Positions 15,001 to 27,000 of a stretch of 40,000 nucleotides of DNA are shown here, piece after piece. The stretch spans positions 42,978-82,977 of the forward strand of contig NW_004754930.1 of the NCBI RefSeq assembly GCF_000188695.1, given 5' to 3'. The notes under the pieces were generated by a model. The model did not search any database and had not been told where the DNA came from. It was given only the letters and a program-made list of their open reading frames with translations. Position 1 is the first letter of the stretch, and each line of letters begins with the position of its first letter. The stretch is from Salpingoeca rosetta (taxonomy: Eukaryota; Opisthokonta; Choanoflagellata; Craspedida; Salpingoecidae). The position numbers were made by a program, and so were the translations under genes.

Positions 15001-18000
15001 ACCAGCCTCCCTCGTACAGGTACGCGTTGATGGGGAAGTAGATGTCGCTCGAGTCGAAGCTCACAGTCTGGTTGCGTGCAATGTGCATGCGGCCTGTGCG
15101 GTCGCCCGCCACCTCCACCGCGTCCACTGTGTGCAAGGGATGAGCAGTGCCGTACACCCCAGGCAGGATGGCAAGGTGCGCGTTGCCGCGAATGTCCAGC
15201 TGTTCAAACATGTAGCTTGTGTCACCAGAATCAGGGTGGAGCCAGGTGACACAGCCAACATCGCGGATATCACCGAAGTTGCCGTCCTTGATGGTGGTGA
15301 GCCGGCCGAGGTTGCGGTTCACGGCCCACGGCAGGTGGCGGTCCCCGTTGTCCACGCGCAAGATGCGGTGTGTGTGGGTGCCGTTGCTGCCGGAGAGGAA
15401 CACCGTACCGGCGGCGCCGTGTTCAATGGGGCTCTTCCCGCCATACGCAGTGATGGTGCCGTTCCAGTTGTGCAGGTCGTCGAACATGCTATGGTAGATG
15501 GCGATCCGACCACCAGAACCGGCACCACCGCCATCATCTTGACCATCGCCGCCGTTGGCTTCAATCAGGCCATGCCCGTGCAAGTCGTTGCATGTGATGA
15601 AGACGCTACCACCAGATCCACCGCCAGCGTAGGGCGCGTCGGGGGTCTGACCGTTGACGAACACGTTGCCATCAATGCGCAGCTTGTCCGTGTACAGCTC
15701 CAGCGCACCGCCGCCGTGGCCGCCAAGACCCACACGCGAAACCATGTTGGCGCCGCGGAATGTCTGCCCCGTGATGTAGTCGCCAAACACCAGGCTCCCG
15801 TAATCATCACCTTTACCGCCGTTGCTGCCGTACTCCAATGGCCGGTACAAGTCGCCGTAGGGCTGGCCAACATGTGCTGCACCAGCGCCGTGGCCACCAG
15901 TACCACCGTGGCCGCCACCAGAAGCGCCGCGCTGATGTGCCACACCCTGTCCACGACCTTCCTGTGGATCATAGTCGGTGAGGCCAGTGCCTCATCGTTC
16001 AACGACTCGCGCACCTCGCGTGACTGGTAGCCGCCATCGTTCAGGTTGATGTTGCCGCCAGAGCCAATCTCCACATCATCGGAGAAGAAGCGCAGGCGCG
16101 TGTTGGAGATGAGGTGGCCCTCGCCAAACACGGTGAAGTTGGTGGCGTTGAGCATGAAGCCTTCGTGACCAACCTCGTGCGCAAACAGCTCCAGCGTGCC
16201 ATCAGCCATGATGGTCAGGTCTTCCAGCAATGCGCTGCCTGGCGTGCCCGTGGCGATGGAGCCGTTGGTGTCCACACGCACAAAGCCGTCCGTGTGCACG
16301 TATGCCTCGGTCAGCCCGTACACTTCACCGCTCACGTGCAGCTGCACACCGGTGAAGAAGGCACGCCGTGGGAACGTCATCATGCCACCCTCGTACACGC
16401 GCGTGTTGAAGGGGATGTCGGCGCTGGCATACACCACGTCAATGTCCTGGTTCGGGCCAACGTGCAGCCAACCAGTGCGGTCGCCATACGCGTTGTCGAA
16501 GGTGATGTGCTGCTGGCGCGACTGCGGATCGGGATGCAAGGCCAGCTGAGCACCGCCAAAGAGCTCCAGCTTGGTAAAGTTGTGGAACTTGGTCGTGTCG
16601 GCAGACATGAGCCACGTCTTGGCAGAGTCCAGCGACAGGTGCTTGTAGCGGTCCCCGGGTCCGCGAGCATCCGTGTAGACTTCAATAGCGCTGAGCGCAA
16701 TGAGAGCATCGCGGCGCCTGAGGCGAAAGACGATCTCCGACACCTCGCGCAGCACGGGAAGCTCGACGTAGGCACCAGTCACGCACGTGTGGCGCATCTC
16801 CACGTAGTTGCTCGTGACATCCACGTTCTGCGACTCGCCGGTCAGGTGCGTCTCCACCTTGAAGTCTGTGCGGTACTGGCAGTGCGGGAACACGCGGATG
16901 TAAGACACAAACTTGGTCGCACGCAGATCCATCGTCAGCGTCGAGGTGCCACGATCCACGGCAAAGTAATCGTGGTACTCCAGCGAGTACGTGTGCGTGA
17001 AGAGGTTGGCAATGTAACGGTTGCTGTAGGTGGCGTGGGACGACGTCACCACGACACCCTGTGCCTCGTACACGGTGTTGCTGCTTGTGGCGCCACCATC
17101 CAGGTCGATCCGTGAGCCGCGGTTTGGAATGGCGTCTGTCAGCGCGTACTGCGGGTCACCGGCCTCGTCCGTGTTGTCCAGACGCAGGGTGTTCTCGCCC
17201 GTCGTGGTGTGCTCAATGTACACGGTACCAGAAGCACCGGGCTCTGCAAGGTCCGCACCATAGCCGCCGTGCACGTCGTACTTTCCGTAGTAGAACGTGT
17301 GCAGCGCCTCGGAAGAGTTGTGGTAGATGGTGATTCGGCCACCACTGCCACCACCGCCGCCGCGCGGGAGATCACCAGCGCCACCTTGCACAGAGATGTC
17401 GCCCGTGTGCCCACCGACGAACGCGCCCGTGCGGAAGAGGATGGAGCCGCCAGAACCGCCGCCAGCACCGTCGCGCACGCCGAGACGCTGCCAAATGTTG
17501 TCGGAGAGCACCGTGTAGCAGTACACGTTGTCGTTACCGCTGGACACGCAGATGTCCCTGCCATTGAAGGCGGTGCTGCGCACGCCCGAAATGTCCAGCT
17601 CCTTGAAGATGTGGTCAAACTCGCCCGTGTCAAGCTCGTACCGGTAGAGGCCGGACGAGCGCACGTCGTAGATCTTGTTCTCAACCACGTGCAAGCCGCC
17701 ATACAGCGGGGCGCTGTCAAAGTCGTGACGGCCACCCTTGAGCTCGATGGGCGAGCCCAGGATCGCGCCCGTGTCGCGGGACAAGCGGTACACCTTGTTG
17801 CCGTAGTAGCACATGGCGTAGACGTAGTCAAAGTCGACTGCAACGCCACCCACCGTGCAGCCCAGGTTGGCCGACCACTGCCTGTCCGTGTTTGGGAAGG
17901 GCCCACGCTTCTCCACAACGCGGCGACTCCAACGGGCCAGGTAGTAGAAGTCGTCGCGGTCACCCGTCACCTGCATGATGTCGTCCGCACCGGCGTTGAA

Positions 18001-21000
18001 GGAGCCGATCCGGGTGTATTCGTCGTCATACCGGAATACGGTCGTGCCGGACCAAGATGGGTACCAGTACTCGCGCAGGGCGGGCATGTAACCGCCACCA
18101 TAGCTGTATGTCTCCATGGTCTTGACGGGGTGGTCCCACAGCACGACATCTTCGTGCTCAACGACAACGCGCGTGAAGTCGATGACGTTGTAGCTGTCTG
18201 CGAGGATGTCGCCGTCAATGTGCGAGATGCCGGACACGTGGAACTCAAGACGCCCACCGCCAGCACCGCCCTGTTCACCGCCACCGCCAGAGCCATAGAG
18301 CGTGGCGTTGTAAATGTCGCCATAGGGCTCGCCGTTAGGGAGGAGCCACAGATCGTTGCCGTCACGTCCAGCTCCACGGCCACCACGACCACCGTAGCCA
18401 GCACCAGAGTGGCCACGCAGGTTGGCGAAACCGTGGCCCGGACCCTGCATGGCAGAGTAGCCGCGGCCAGAGGCGTTGACAACGCCACCGTCGTCAATGG
18501 TGAAATAGTCGAGGTAGAACTGCATGAAGGTTGTGTCGACCAGACCGCCACCCTCCACGACCAACCCAGCAGCCGTTACCTTGAAGGGCTCCGGGTGTGC
18601 AAGCGGCTGCAGAGCAGAGATCTTCGAGTCGTCCTTCACACGGACGGTGCCGTTGAAGGTGAATGACATGTCTGGTAAGCCCTGCGACGCGCCGGTCAGG
18701 TTCATGTACAGCGCAGCGCCGTGGATGAGGGTGAGGTTCTGGATGTGGTCAATGCGGCCCTCGCAGACCACAAACACGCCGTCCATGTCCGTATCGTGCG
18801 CCAGGCCATAGTATCCGCCTTCGTACACGTAGGTGCTGAATGGCGCATCAATATAGCTTCGTTGCAGGTCCATGGACTGGTTGCGGCCAAGGTGGATCAC
18901 GCCAGTGCGGTCGCCAATCATGTGGCGGTAGAACAACTCCACATCCGTGTACACGGGCTCAGTGACAACAGCAAGGTGTGCGTAGCCACGAATTTGCAGT
19001 TCCTCAAAGTGGAACATGTGCTGCCCGCCAGCAAAGCGGTGCGTGCCAGACTCGGACAAGATCCACGCGCGACCACCGTCCTCAGAGAGGTCCTCGTAGT
19101 TCTCAATACGCCTCTTGAGGGGCGACTGGCCGTCGTTGTCAATGATGAGCGTGCGGTGTGTGTAGACCATGTGATAGACAAACACGGTGCCGGGGCCACC
19201 CGCTTCAAGGAGACCCGCTCCGCCGGCAGCGAACATGCGGCCCGTGTACGTGGCGTTGTTCACAAAGTACACGGCAACGCGCCCGCCGGCACCGCCGCCA
19301 CCGCTCTTGTTGGGAATGATTGGGTGGAGGTACGCATCGTCCACGTGGAAGTAGCCTGCACCGCCATGCGAGGTGATGTTGCCCGTGCCCTTGAAGGTGT
19401 TGCAGTGCAGCCAGATGGAGCCGCCGCTGCCGCCGCCGCTGAACTTGACTTCGGCGTCTGCGCCAGAAGCAGAGATGACACCATCCAGCTGAATCATATT
19501 GGTGACGTTGAACCAGAGCACACCGCCTCCACGGCCGCCGTGGGCCGTGTCGTCCATCTCCCCACTACCGCCAGCAGACCCAAAGAGGCCTGGCTCGTAA
19601 AAGTCGCCGTACGGCTGTCCAACGCGCGACTGACCATAGCCCGAGCCAGCAGAGCCGCCGTGGCCCGCGCCAGAGGCGCCATTCGCGCTGGCAATGCCCG
19701 CACCGGCGTTGATGACGCCGTGCAGGGAGTAGCCGGTGCCGTGGCGCACGTGGTGGCCAAGCCCATCGGCGTTCATGTGACCGCCATCGTCGATGATGAG
19801 GTCCTGCCCGAGGAACGTCACCTTTGAACCGCGCATCTCCGCGCCGCCCTCAATGTAGGTGCCGATGGTCTCGATGGTGATGCCGAGGTCGTCGACGGGG
19901 TCTGTCTCCATGTGGAACTGGCCCTGGTCGGCGACGCGGAGGTAGTCGAACTTGAAGTGGCTGCGCGCCTGCCCCGTCGTGCGGCCGCCCTCGTTGGCCC
20001 AGAAGTCGCCAAAGCGGTGGATGGTCATGTTGCGCACGTGCGACAGGCGGCCAGACATCTGGATGAACACGCCGTGCACGTCCGTGAAGTGGCCAAGGCC
20101 CACGTGGGAGTTGTTGTACGCCCAGATGTTGAATGGGACATCAATCTCAAGCCGCTCTAGGTCCATGGTCTGGTTGCCGCCAACGTGCACGGTGCCCGTG
20201 CGGTCGCCGATCATGAAACGCGTGTAGATGTCCACGTCGCGCGTGTATGGCGGGTCCGAGAGGAAGGCCAGATGACCGTTGCCGTGCACCTGCAGCTCCT
20301 CAAAGTGGAAGCGGTAGTTGTATCCCGCAAACCGGTGCGTGCCAGAAACGGGCAGAATCCACGCCCGACCACCGTCCTCAGAGAGGTCGTTGTACGTGTA
20401 CTCCTTGCCATCAGCAGCTGTCAGCTCAATGGCGTTCACGTAACGATGCAGGTAGTTCTTGCGCCAGATGGGCTCGCCGCCGCAGTTGTCAATGATCAGG
20501 GTACGGTGCTCATGCACGTGCGACCATGCAAACGCCGTCCCAGGGCCGCCAACCTCGTGGGCGCTGCGGCCACCACACGTACTGAAGTGGAAGCCTGTGG
20601 ACGTGCGGTTGCGATAGAAGTACAGCGCAACGCGGCCGCCCGCGCCGCCGCCGCCAGGGTGCTCAGCGTGGCGATGACCATCGCCACCACGGGCATAAAT
20701 GGCGCCGTAGCCGTGGATGTAATCGGCGTGCACCCAGACAGAGCCGCCGGCACCGCCGCCGCTCGAGTCCTTCTGGCCCTCAACGCCGTTGGCGGAGATG
20801 ACGCCGTCCAAAAGCAGGTCCTCAGTGACATTAACCCAGATCAGGCCGCCGCCACGGCTGCCATGCTCGTCGTCAATGGTCTTACCCGTGCCACCAGCGC
20901 TGCCAAGCACGTAAGGCTCATACACGTCGCCGATGGCGAAACCAGTCTTGCTCTGCCCGAAACCCTTGCCGCCAGTGCCACCGTGACCGGCGCCAGACGC

Positions 21001-24000
21001 ACCCGTGCTGGAGTCCTTGCCGCGTCCTTCGTTGACGATGCCGTGCAAGCCGACCACGTTGACGCCATCACGCACGTGATAGCCCATGCCATCGGCAGCA
21101 AGCGCGCCGCCCTGGTCAATCTGCATGCGTGGTGCAAACACGTGCACGAAGGTACCGTGCATGCGACCGCCGCCCTCAACCTTGATGAACTCGTAGCCGG
21201 TAACGTTGATGCCGGGGTCACGCACCGGGTGCGTCTCCATCTCAAACAGGCCCTTGTCCTCGACAAAGAGGTTGTAGAAGTGGAAGTTGGACGCGGGCTC
21301 GCCATCAGTGTGCCCGCCGTGGTTACAGTGGAAGCGGCCGTTGTGGTGAATGGTCATGTTGTCCACGCCGACGAGGTTGCCTGCCATCTGGATGAAGACG
21401 CCAAACACCTCCGTTGCCGGCGCCAGCACCGTGCGCGAGTCCTCGTACGCCCACAGGGAGAACGGCAGGTCGATTTCCTTGCGCTCCAGATCCATTTCCT
21501 GCGTGCCGTGCAAGTGCACGACGCCAGTGCGGTCGCCAATCATGGCGGTGAAGTACAGCGACGCGTTCTCGCCGGGCGTGAACACGACCAGATGGCCCGC
21601 GCCATACATCTGCAGCTCGTCAAAGTGGAACGAGTTGTTGCCAAGCGCAAACTCGTGGTCACCGTGGTTGGCCAGGAGCATGGTGCGGCCACCGGCCTGG
21701 CGCAGGTCGTCCTCCGTGTAGTCCCACACGCGCCCGTTGGTGTCCTCGTACTTGACGGCGGAGACGGTGCGGTGCAGGTGGTTGCGGCGGCCGAGCGGGG
21801 ACTGGCCGTTGTTGTCCACAAGCAGCGTCTTGTGCTCGTAGACGAGGTGCCAGATGAACGCTGTGCCGGCTGCACCGGGCTCGTAACCAATGCCACCATA
21901 CACGTGGAAGTCAAAGTCGGAGGCCGTCCTGTTGTTGACAAAGTACAGGGCAATGCGGCCACCAGAGCCGCCACCGCCCGCATAGTCCAGGTCAAGGCCA
22001 CCGTTGCCGCCACGCGCTGTGATGTTGCCAAAGCCGGAGAGCGTGTGGCAGTGCAGCCAGATGGAGCCGCCACTGCCGCCACCGGAGCGGGCGTAGGGTG
22101 CGTCCTCGCCATCAGCGGAGACTTCGCCGTCAATCAGCACGTGTTCGGTGATGTTCATCCAGATGCTACCGCCGCCGTTACCACCGCGTGGCCGTTAGAA
22201 GCGCCGCCAGCACTGCCAATCACCTCGGGCTCGTACAGGTGGCCGTAGGCGAAGCCAACGTACGTCGCACCATTGCCTCGGCCGCCAGTACCGCCGTGGC
22301 CAGCGCCAGACGCACCAAAGTTACTGCCGATGCCGATACCAGGGTTGACGGGTCCGTTCACACCGTTGGTGCCGGAGCCATCGGACGTGCGGTAGCCGCG
22401 ATGGGACGCCGTGACCACGCCGCCGTCCTGGATGGTGAGGTTGGCGGCAATGAAGGTGATGTGTGTGCCGTGAATGGTGCCTCCGCCCTCAACCTCCGTG
22501 GCGATGCTGGAGATGGTCATGTCTGCCTCCGTGACGGGGTCCGTGTCCATGAGCACGAGGCCAGAGTCCTCCACCAGCACGTAGTCAAAGTCGTAGTGGT
22601 TGCGGCCCGTGTGGTTGGTGCGAGAGCCATCATACATGTGCATTTCGCCGCCGTGGTGCAGCGTGAGGTTCTTGACGCGTCCGATCACGCCCTCCAGGAA
22701 GAAGGACACGCCGTGTACATCAGTCACGTTGGCCAAGCCAAGGAAGCCAGACGGATACACACGCGTGTGGAATGGGAGGTCCACGTACAGACGCTCCAGG
22801 TCTAGCTCTTGGTTTGGCCCAACATGGAATGTGCCGCTGCGGTCACCAATCATGTTCTCAAAGTACACGGAGAGCAGCTGCTCTGGCGGGTCGGTGAGCA
22901 CGGCAAAGTGCGCGCCGCCCATGACCTGCAGCTCCTCAAACAGGTACCCGTTGTCCTCGGCCAGCGAGTGGTCGCGTGCGGACGGCGTGATCCAGGAGCG
23001 GCCGCCGTCGGTGGTGATGTCGGTGAAGCTTGGGATGCGCGACTTGGGTGCCGGTTGGCGGGCAATGTGGTTGTTGTCGATGATGAGCGTGCGGTGCTTG
23101 TGGTGGTCGTGATAGGCAAAGACGGTGCCCGCGCCACCAGACTGGGCGTTGGTGTGCTGCGCTTCACCGCCAAAGGCCTGGAAGCTGCCAATGAACGTTT
23201 CGTTGCGGGTGAAGTAGAGCGCAATGCGCCCACCGCTGCCGCCGCCACCGCCACTGGCACCGCCTTTGCCACCGAGCGTCTGAACCAGACCATAGCCGGT
23301 GATGTGGTACACCTGCAGCCAGATGGACCCGCCGCTGCCGCCGCCACCTCCGCCGCTGCCGTCAGCTGCGTTGGCGTGCACGACACCGTCGACTCGCAGG
23401 CGGCCGGTGACGTTGAATTTGAGGATGCCACCACCGAGGCCAGCGCCGCTCCCGCCACCAACGCAGCCCGTGTGCTCGGGCTCAAACAGGTGACCACGAG
23501 GAGAGCCGACCCGCGTCGTCACGGTTGAGGCGCCACCGGTTCCGCCGTGGCCTGCGCCAGCGCCTGACGAGCCTTCGTGGATGGCATCGCACTCCGTGCC
23601 TGTGTACGTGTCCGCGCTGAGCACGCCGCCATCACGCACGGTGACATTGCCGGCGTCCACATAGAGGCGAGGGGCATGCACGTGCCCACCCCCGCGGACA
23701 TCAAGCACGTTGGCTTGCAGGGTGATCCAGGCGTCCGGGTCGTTGTCGTACTGTCGCACCTCGCCACCTGAGAGCACGGTGAGGCTGTTGAAGGAGTACA
23801 CGGATGGGTTCTGGCCCTCTGTGGCACCAAACTTGCTCAACTCCAGGACGCAGCCGCGACCAACAGTGAGGTCCTCCACGCCGCCAAGGAAGCCGAGAAG
23901 CCGGATGGTGATGCCAAAGCACTCAAACTTCTTTGGAAGCTCCAGGTGACCGTAGCGGTAGGCGTACTGGTTCACACGCACTTCACCCAGCTCGGAGAAC

Positions 24001-27000
24001 TGACCCACCATGAGCTGCTGCTCGCCAGTGTGCAACACGCCTGTGCGGTCGCCCTCGAAGCGGTCCACGTGCAGGCCGTACGGCTGCTTCATCTCCGGCA
24101 TCATGGCGAGCTCGCCCTTGTTGAGGATGCGCACAATCTCAAAGTCGTACTTTGCAGCCGTGAGCGCAGGGAGCCACGTGCGCCCGCTGTCGCTGGAGAT
24201 GTCGTCAAAGTCTGGCACCATGTCCAGACCGCCCTGGTCGCGGTTACCAGCGTCAACAATCAGCGTGCGGTTGACAACACCAAAGCTGGCGTCGTTCAGG
24301 TACACTGTGCCTGCGCCGCCATTGCGAGTTGCGGCATCTGATGTGCCACCGTACGCCTCAAACTTGCCCTGGAAGAGGTGGATGCGCTTGTAGTGGACGG
24401 CAATGCGACCGCCAGCACCAGCACCATACGCGCCACCGCTGCCACCGTGCACTTGAATGTGCCCAAAACCCTCAAAGTAGTTGACGTCCACGATGACGCT
24501 GCCGCCGGAGGCGAGGGAGCCGCCCGCGTTGGAGGAGATGGTGCCCTCCAACCACAGGCGATCCGACACGACAAACTCCAGAAGACCACCACCGCGGCTC
24601 GAGCTGCCGCTGCTGCCAAACGACCTCGGGTGGGTGAGGTTGCCGTACACGGGAGCTGTGGACGTGGCGCCCGTGGCACCGGAGAGGCCGCCGCGGCCGC
24701 CATGGGCAGCACCGCAGTTGGAGCAAGTCGGGGTGCCCGGTCCATTGTCTGCTGCGTTGAAGCCGCGGCCGTTGGCGCTGATGCTGCCTTCGTCATCCAC
24801 CTGCACTTGAACAGCGTTGACAATGAGGTTGTGTGCGAGAACCTGGCCGCCGCCTTCCACGTGCAGCCTGCCGTAGCGCTCGCCCTCGTTCTGCGCGTCC
24901 TCCACCACTGTGAGGGTGTACACGTCTGCCTCGTCTGCGACGGCGCTCAAGAAATCAACGGTGCCCGTGTCCTGCACCGTCATGCCGACGCAGGTGAGGT
25001 CGCGAACAGAGGTAAGCTGCCACTGCCACGTTGCGCCGTGCGAGACGAGCAGGTGGGCACGGTGCATGTTGGTGAACCCCCACGTGCGAATCGTGCAGGG
25101 GATGGACAGGCTGGGGTAGGCCGGTGAGTTCTGGCAGCGCCACTCCACCGTGCGCTGGGGCAAAATCAGGTCCGCGTGTTCGTAGACCTGGGGCATGAAG
25201 GAGATGTTGTAGCGCTTCCACGGCTCGACGGAGGTGATGTCCAGCGTCTGGTTGGGCAGGATGTGCAGGTAGCCCGTGCGGTCGCCAACCACCTCCGTGG
25301 CGGTGATGCGCGCGTGCGAGTTGTCGTCTGTTGGGTGCTGGAACACGAGATGAGCCGCACCATACACCTCCACGTACTCAAACTCAAAGTTGAATGTCTC
25401 CGTCTCTGGGAGCAGGAACGCCGCAGCGCCTGCCTGCCGCACAGATGCGTGGTCTGCATCCGTCTGCATGCGCGACGAGCGACCGCGGTTGTCGGCGCGG
25501 AGGTTGCGGAAGTTGTTGGGCCCAACCAGGTACGCCAGGCCCGAACCGCCGTTTTCCCAGCCCGTGCCACCCTGGACGTCTGTCTGGTCGCTGTACCACT
25601 TGCCGCTGGCATAGTGGGCGATGATGAAGCCACCGCTGCCACCACCGCCGTTGCCGGCGCCGTTGCCACCGATGACTTGCATGCGACCCGAACCCGTGAG
25701 CGAGGTGGTGAGGAGGTAGATGTTGCCGCCCGCACCGCCGCCACCGCTGCCACCAGCGCTGTCTGCGTTGGCGCGAACAGTACCGGTGATGTGCGTGCCC
25801 GAGGGCCCGTACACGTGCGCCTGAATGTAGCCGCCACCGCGCGCACCGCTGCCTGACAGACCACCGCCAGAGCCCCAGACGGATGGCATCTGGTTCTCCA
25901 CGGGCGGGGTGCTGGCGGCGTATCGGTAGTAGATGGTGCCCACGGGAGCTGCTGCGGTCGTGTATGGGGTGCGGCCACCGCGGCCGGCGTTGCTACCGCC
26001 AGTTCCGGCACCGCTCGCTGCAATGCCCGCAGCAGGGCCGTAGGTTGCAAAGTGACCCTGGCCGTCCACCGTTACCATGCCGGAAACGACAAACTCGCCA
26101 AGCCACAGGGAGAGGGAGCCTGCCTTGAGCACACCGGCGACGTTGAGGAGAGTGGAGTTGACATACGAGTGGCCGGTGCCGGACGCGCCATCGGACGTGA
26201 TGGACGGGTTGTCAAACGCCAGGTCCATCTCGCCCCCGCTCTCCACGACGATCCAATCCGCGGTCCACTCTGACGCGCGGCCGAGCGGCTCCAGTGCGTG
26301 GACGCGGCCGTTGTTGGCGATGCGACACGTGTTGATGTCGTACAGGCGACTCGGGAGAAACTCGAAGTAGCCAGACACGTACATGTGGGTCCACCACGGC
26401 TGGACGGGGTTGGCCACGGCCATCTTACCGGCGCGGTACGTGCCTTTGACGTAGAAGTCGTTGATGGCCATGGACGACTCGCCCGTGAAGGTTGCGCCGG
26501 CTTGGCGGGTGACCTGGTCCAGGTTCAAGGTGCTGCCGACGTCAACGGTGAGGCCGATCATGACCCCCGCGTTTTGGCTGCGCATGTTGACGTGGCGCCA
26601 CGCCTCGACGGTGCCGGTGATGTTCCATTGGTCAACACGGGCGAGGTGCTCAAACGCGTCAAAGGTGAGCTTGGACCTGCGATGCACGCCAGAGCTTGAG
26701 CCCGACGTCCACGGCAGCGGGAGCAGCTCCACCAGGTTGGCGCGAAGCTCAAACAGGCCCGCGTTGAAGGTACCGTCCTTGATGCGGATGTACACATTGT
26801 CGACGGTCGTGCCAATGCGGGACGGCTCATACGCGTACCACGCGCGCGGCGACGCGGCGTGGCCGTCCTCGTCCAAAGTAAGGGTGCCAGTCACCTCCAG
26901 GAACTCTGTGGCGTTGAGGTTGATGGGCCGACGCGCCTTCATGAGGCCGCTGACCATCAGGTTGCTGTACATGTGTTTCTGCCCAGGGAACGCTGGGTCC

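Larger units (their letters stand above)
1..26137 (-). repeat. Array of about 18 Gly-rich modules (about 415 residues each)
   Basis: Each module contains, in order: a GAGHGGTGG-like Gly/His motif, a PYGDLYEP-like motif, a GSxGG turn, RGGGxLWxNVT and LDGVIxANG strands, GGGSGGSIWI, GGGGAGGRIALY, GGAGTVF, a LIVDNNG strand, a (R)TWI strand, an EELQVxGGAHLA strand and IGDRTGxxHLGxNQ. Gly/His anchors lie near 26015, 24707, 23552, 22304, 20988, 19665, 18402, 15913, 14554, 12784, 11290, 9520, 8299, 6952, 5665, 3340, 1737 and 505. Base spacing is 1.15-1.36 kb; longer gaps hold inserted domains. A right-handed beta-helix is a reasonable structural guess. Confidence 0.85.

Noticed and set aside
22155..22200. 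Programmed ribosomal frameshift
   Set aside because: No slippery heptamer or obvious downstream structure was seen, and similar breaks occur elsewhere in the same exon; sequence error is simpler.
20185..22248. Plus-strand open frame of 687 codons
   Set aside because: Antisense shadow of the Gly-rich modules; composition is Val/Ala/His/Arg-rich with no family pattern.
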